25,401 nucleotides of DNA, taken from JBECKQ01 sp040235375 (lineage in GTDB: Bacteria; Planctomycetota; Phycisphaerae; UBA1845). Under the pieces are notes generated by a model. The model was not told where the DNA came from. It ran no database searches and worked only from the letters and a program-made list of their open reading frames with translations. This document shows positions 23,394 to 25,401 of the stretch, in pieces (positions within the stretch are counted from its first letter, which is position 1; each line of letters opens with the position of its first letter). The stretch lies in NCBI GenBank assembly GCA_040235375.1, contig JBECKQ010000156.1:1-25401 (forward strand). The letters run 5' to 3'. The position numbers were made by a program, and so were the translations under genes.

Positions 23394-23846
23394 TCAGTGA
23401 TCACAGAGGTTTACTCCCGCAGGCAATCGGTCCTCGAGGTAAGAGGCCACGATCTTGTCCGCCTGCTCGAGAGGAGCACCAACCACGACGCGGATGCCCT
23501 GCTGGGCGAACAGGTCTTCTGCACGCCGTCCCATACCGCCCGTAATGACGACGTTCGCCCCACGTTCGCGAAGCCACCGGGGTAGAAGCCCACGCTCATG
23601 GGGTGGAGCTTCGAGCGTCGTTTTCGAGTGTATGGTCCGCTTGCCCTCGTCCACCTCGTACAGCGCGAACGCCGGGCAGTGACCGAAGTGCGTGGCGACA
23701 CATCCGTTGTCGAGAGGGATTGCGATTCTCATACGCCGTGTCTCCGATTCAACTTCATTGGTGGAGGCGCCAGGCAGAAGCTCGCTCTCGCGCTCCCGCT
23801 CCGGATCAGCATTGATCCCTTGTGAGCTGGAATTGCGTTCGGTCAT
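23394..23846 (-). CDS. NifX/NifB C-terminal-like (dinitrogenase iron-molybdenum cofactor family) protein
   Basis: 150 residues from ATG 23846, with GAGGAG upstream and an ATGA overlap with the ATPase stop. The conserved domain occupies residues 39-150: MRIAIPLDNG, ATHFGHCPAFALYEVD, GANVVITGGMGRRAEDLFA, GIRVVVGA and a final GVNLCDH. HFGHCP and the terminal CDH are typical of this family, which binds metal clusters (NifX, NafY, NifB C-terminus, and the molybdenum-copper orange protein of sulfate reducers). Residues 1-38 are hydrophilic and probably disordered; Met39 (ATG 23732, weak GGAG site) is an alternative start. No nif structural genes are visible, so the role is more likely metal-cluster carriage in the operon's own pathway than nitrogenase assembly (inference). 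Confidence 0.88.
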   Translation of the reverse strand: MTERNSSSQGINADPERERESELLPGASTNEVESETRRMRIAIPLDNGCVATHFGHCPAFALYEVDEGKRTIHSKTTLEAPPHERGLLPRWLRERGANVVITGGMGRRAEDLFAQQGIRVVVGAPLEQADKIVASYLEDRLPAGVNLCDH

Positions 23847-24799
23847 GGGATGCTCCTCAGATCGGCGGTAGATATGTGCGCGGTGTCGGGATTGTTCGCG
23901 GGCTGCGTGGCACCCGTGTTCAGTAGTTTCTCCACCGTCCGCCATAGCTTGGAAACCTCTGCCGCCGCGCCATCGGCGGTGAACTCAACCAGTGTCCGGC
24001 CCTCGAGTTGCGCTCGCGTCACGTCGCGGTCGTAGCGGATCCGGCCGAGTGTCTTCAGCCCCCGTTCGCTCGCCCAGGATTCGATACGTTCCGTCATCTG
24101 CGCGTTCAGATCCCACTTGTTAACGCAGACGCACGCCGGCACTCGAAAGTGCTCCGTCACCTGCGTGATTCGCTCCAGGTCGTGCAAACCGCTGACCGTT
24201 GGCTCGGTGACGAGCAGCACCAGGTTCGCGCCGGTGAGGGATGCGATCACGGGACAGCCGATGCCGGGCGACCCGTCGACCAGCACCATGTCGCGACCCT
24301 GTTCGGTGGCGACGATCCGTGCCTGCTCCCGGACCAGGCTCACCAGCTTCCCACTGTTCTCGGTCGCAGCGAACAGGTCGGCATGAACCATGGGGCCGCA
24401 ACGGGTCCGGGAGATGAACCACTCGCCGCACTCGCATTCTTCGAGGTCGATCGCATAGCGCGGACAGTACCGCAGGCACACGCCGCAACCTTCGCACGCG
24501 ACAGGGTCGACTGAGAACACGATCGCGCCGTCCGGCTGCTGCGATGTTCTGATCGCGGCGAACCGGCAAAGCCCCGCGCACAAGCCGCAGCCGTCGCAGT
24601 CTTCAGCGCGGATGCAGGCTTCGTGACCGCTGCGGAAAATCTCGCGCCGCTGAATCTCGGGGGTGAGCAGAAGGTGCAGGTCCGCGGCGTCAACGTCGCA
24701 GTCGGCCATGACGGCGTTATCCGCCAAGACCGCGAAAGATGCGGCGATGCTGGTCTTGCCCGTGCCGCCCTTGCCGCTGATGATCACGAGTTCCTTCAT
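23843..24799 (-). CDS. MinD-superfamily P-loop ATPase with inserted 4Fe-4S ferredoxin domain
   Basis: 318 residues. The deviant Walker A is SGKGGTGKTS (residues 8-17). Two 4Fe-4S cysteine sets are inserted: Cys68-71-74-78 (CDGCGLCAGLC) and Cys102-105-108-112 (CEGCGVCLRYCP). The Walker B region LVDGSPGIGCPVIAS has Asp175; the ATPase fold then continues (LVLLVTEPTVSGLHDL, CVCVNKWDLNAQ). This is the Mrp/MinD-with-ferredoxin family (COG1149), often encoded in pairs next to NifX-like proteins, for example in the orange-protein locus of Desulfovibrio. Start ATG 24799 overlaps the radical SAM stop as ATGA, and its own stop overlaps the next start, so all three are translationally coupled. Only one such ATPase is visible here; a second may lie outside. 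The likely role is ATP-driven cluster transfer or assembly (inference). Confidence 0.92.
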   Translation of the reverse strand: MKELVIISGKGGTGKTSIAASFAVLADNAVMADCDVDAADLHLLLTPEIQRREIFRSGHEACIRAEDCDGCGLCAGLCRFAAIRTSQQPDGAIVFSVDPVACEGCGVCLRYCPRYAIDLEECECGEWFISRTRCGPMVHADLFAATENSGKLVSLVREQARIVATEQGRDMVLVDGSPGIGCPVIASLTGANLVLLVTEPTVSGLHDLERITQVTEHFRVPACVCVNKWDLNAQMTERIESWASERGLKTLGRIRYDRDVTRAQLEGRTLVEFTADGAAAEVSKLWRTVEKLLNTGATQPANNPDTAHISTADLRSIP

Positions 24800-25401
24800 G
24801 TGCTGGCTTCGCTCGGCGGTCGATCGCCGGTGTTTCGCTCGGCATCGTGGCCGCTCACTCGGTAGTACACCCGCTGGTCGTGCTGTCGAGCGGCGATCGT
24901 TTCCTTGCGTACAAGCTGCTCAACCAGCTTGGCGACTTCCAAACGATGGGTCCCCAGGCCGGCCGCCAGATCATCGAGCGTACACGGGCGGCGCTGGAGC
25001 AGCGCGATGATTTCCGCGGAGCGGGCCGAATGGGGCACCTCGGTTCCCGGCAGCCGGTGTTCGGCAATGACTTCGGCTCGCTCGCCCAGCAACATTGTGG
25101 CGCGCAGCAGGTTCTCGATGGAGGCCGGCTTGGCAAACATCTCTGTGGGGGGGCGCGCCACGGTGTTCAACTGGATCCGGTCCGGCGCGAGTTCATCCGC
25201 CAGCGCCTTGATCTTCAGGACCTCGTCGTCGCCCGCGGTCAGGCCGGCCAACAGGAACACCTCCAGCCAGAATCGGCCCCGAAACCGCCTTCGGAAACGG
25301 ACGAGCCCCTCTGCGACCTGCTCGAAGTGAAGGTCCGCGTGCGGTCGATTGACACGCCGGAACATCTCCTCGCTTCCGGCGTCGAGCGACGGGATGACCA
25401 G
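24796..25401 (-). CDS. radical SAM protein, C-terminal part with winged helix
   Basis: The frame enters from the right edge, so the N-terminus with the CxxxCxxC cluster is not seen. Visible (201 residues): LVIPSLDAGSEEMFRRVNRP and FWLEVFLLAGLTAGDDEV, then DELAPDRIQLNTVARPPTE, which fit the later strands of a radical SAM barrel of the COG0731 type. The C-terminus carries a winged-helix-like segment (AEIIALLQRRPCTLDDLAAG, LGTHRLEVAKLVEQLVRKET, RVYYRV), which is an added DNA- or RNA-binding-like module. Radical SAM proteins of this type are often found beside NifX/MinD-like genes. The stop overlaps the ATPase start (ATGA). Substrate unknown; the radical SAM call rests on the C-terminal half only. 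Confidence 0.78.
   Translation of the reverse strand: MVIPSLDAGSEEMFRRVNRPHADLHFEQVAEGLVRFRRRFRGRFWLEVFLLAGLTAGDDEVLKIKALADELAPDRIQLNTVARPPTEMFAKPASIENLLRATMLLGERAEVIAEHRLPGTEVPHSARSAEIIALLQRRPCTLDDLAAGLGTHRLEVAKLVEQLVRKETIAARQHDQRVYYRVSGHDAERNTGDRPPSEAST

Noticed and set aside
22883..23545. 220-codon plus-strand frame
   Set aside because: Antisense to the thioesterase and NifX-like genes, with no domain.
1..25401. CRISPR arrays, tRNA or rRNA genes
   Set aside because: No regularly spaced repeats, cloverleaf-like sequence or rRNA motifs were seen on either strand, though a computational scan would be more sensitive.

Overview
The window is GC-rich and looks like a member of the Planctomycetes, possibly a Phycisphaerae-type lineage. 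That placement is inferred from protein families: a Planctomycete-type sigma factor (the family often called Sig-70_X6/ECF) followed by a Ser/Thr kinase with TPR repeats, large secreted lipoproteins, a dockerin-like EF-hand protein, and a decayed integrase-type transposase of a kind common in this phylum. No rRNA, tRNA or CRISPR array was seen.

Layout. (1) Positions 1-2520, minus strand: a secreted beta-rich repeat protein followed by a dockerin-like protein that runs off the left edge. (2) 2628-3896: a degenerate mobile-element region with a ~200 bp repeat (copy R1), a transposase pseudogene and unrecognisable sequence. (3) 3911-14682, plus strand: a small lipoprotein, a 1720-residue hybrid histidine kinase, a receiver/PP2C phosphatase of the RsbU type, and a glycogen (alpha-glucan) phosphorylase. 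(4) 14707-15083: a second copy of the repeat (R2) in the same orientation, abutting a short transposase fragment on the minus strand. The R1/R2 pair brackets the 12 kb signalling and glycogen block. (5) 15140-19600, minus strand: two large putative lipoproteins, probably one transcript. (6) 19860-22663, plus strand: sigma factor and TPR-containing Ser/Thr kinase. (7) 22790-25401, minus strand: a compact operon read right to left. It holds a radical SAM protein (cut by the window edge), a MinD-type ATPase carrying two 4Fe-4S motifs, a NifX/NifB-C-like protein, a hot-dog thioesterase broken by one amber codon, and a ferritin-like N-terminal stub.

How the genes may work together (inference). The hybrid kinase senses through an extracytoplasmic Cache-type domain plus GAF and PAS domains, and has its own phosphorelay. 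The adjacent RsbU-like phosphatase is a natural output partner for partner-switching control, and the glycogen phosphorylase may belong to the same stress or starvation response, although 650 bp separate them. The sigma factor and kinase form a second regulatory pair, divergent from the lipoproteins. The right-hand operon has ATGA overlaps at its two upstream junctions and resembles cofactor or metal-cluster handling loci (NifX-like plus Fe-S MinD ATPase). Its last two genes are decaying.

The least explained content is the R1/R2 pair, the degenerate tracts 3251-3896, 4553-5201 and 11521-12168, the Cys-rich hydrophobic tail of the 763-residue lipoprotein, and the radical SAM/MinD/NifX operon.
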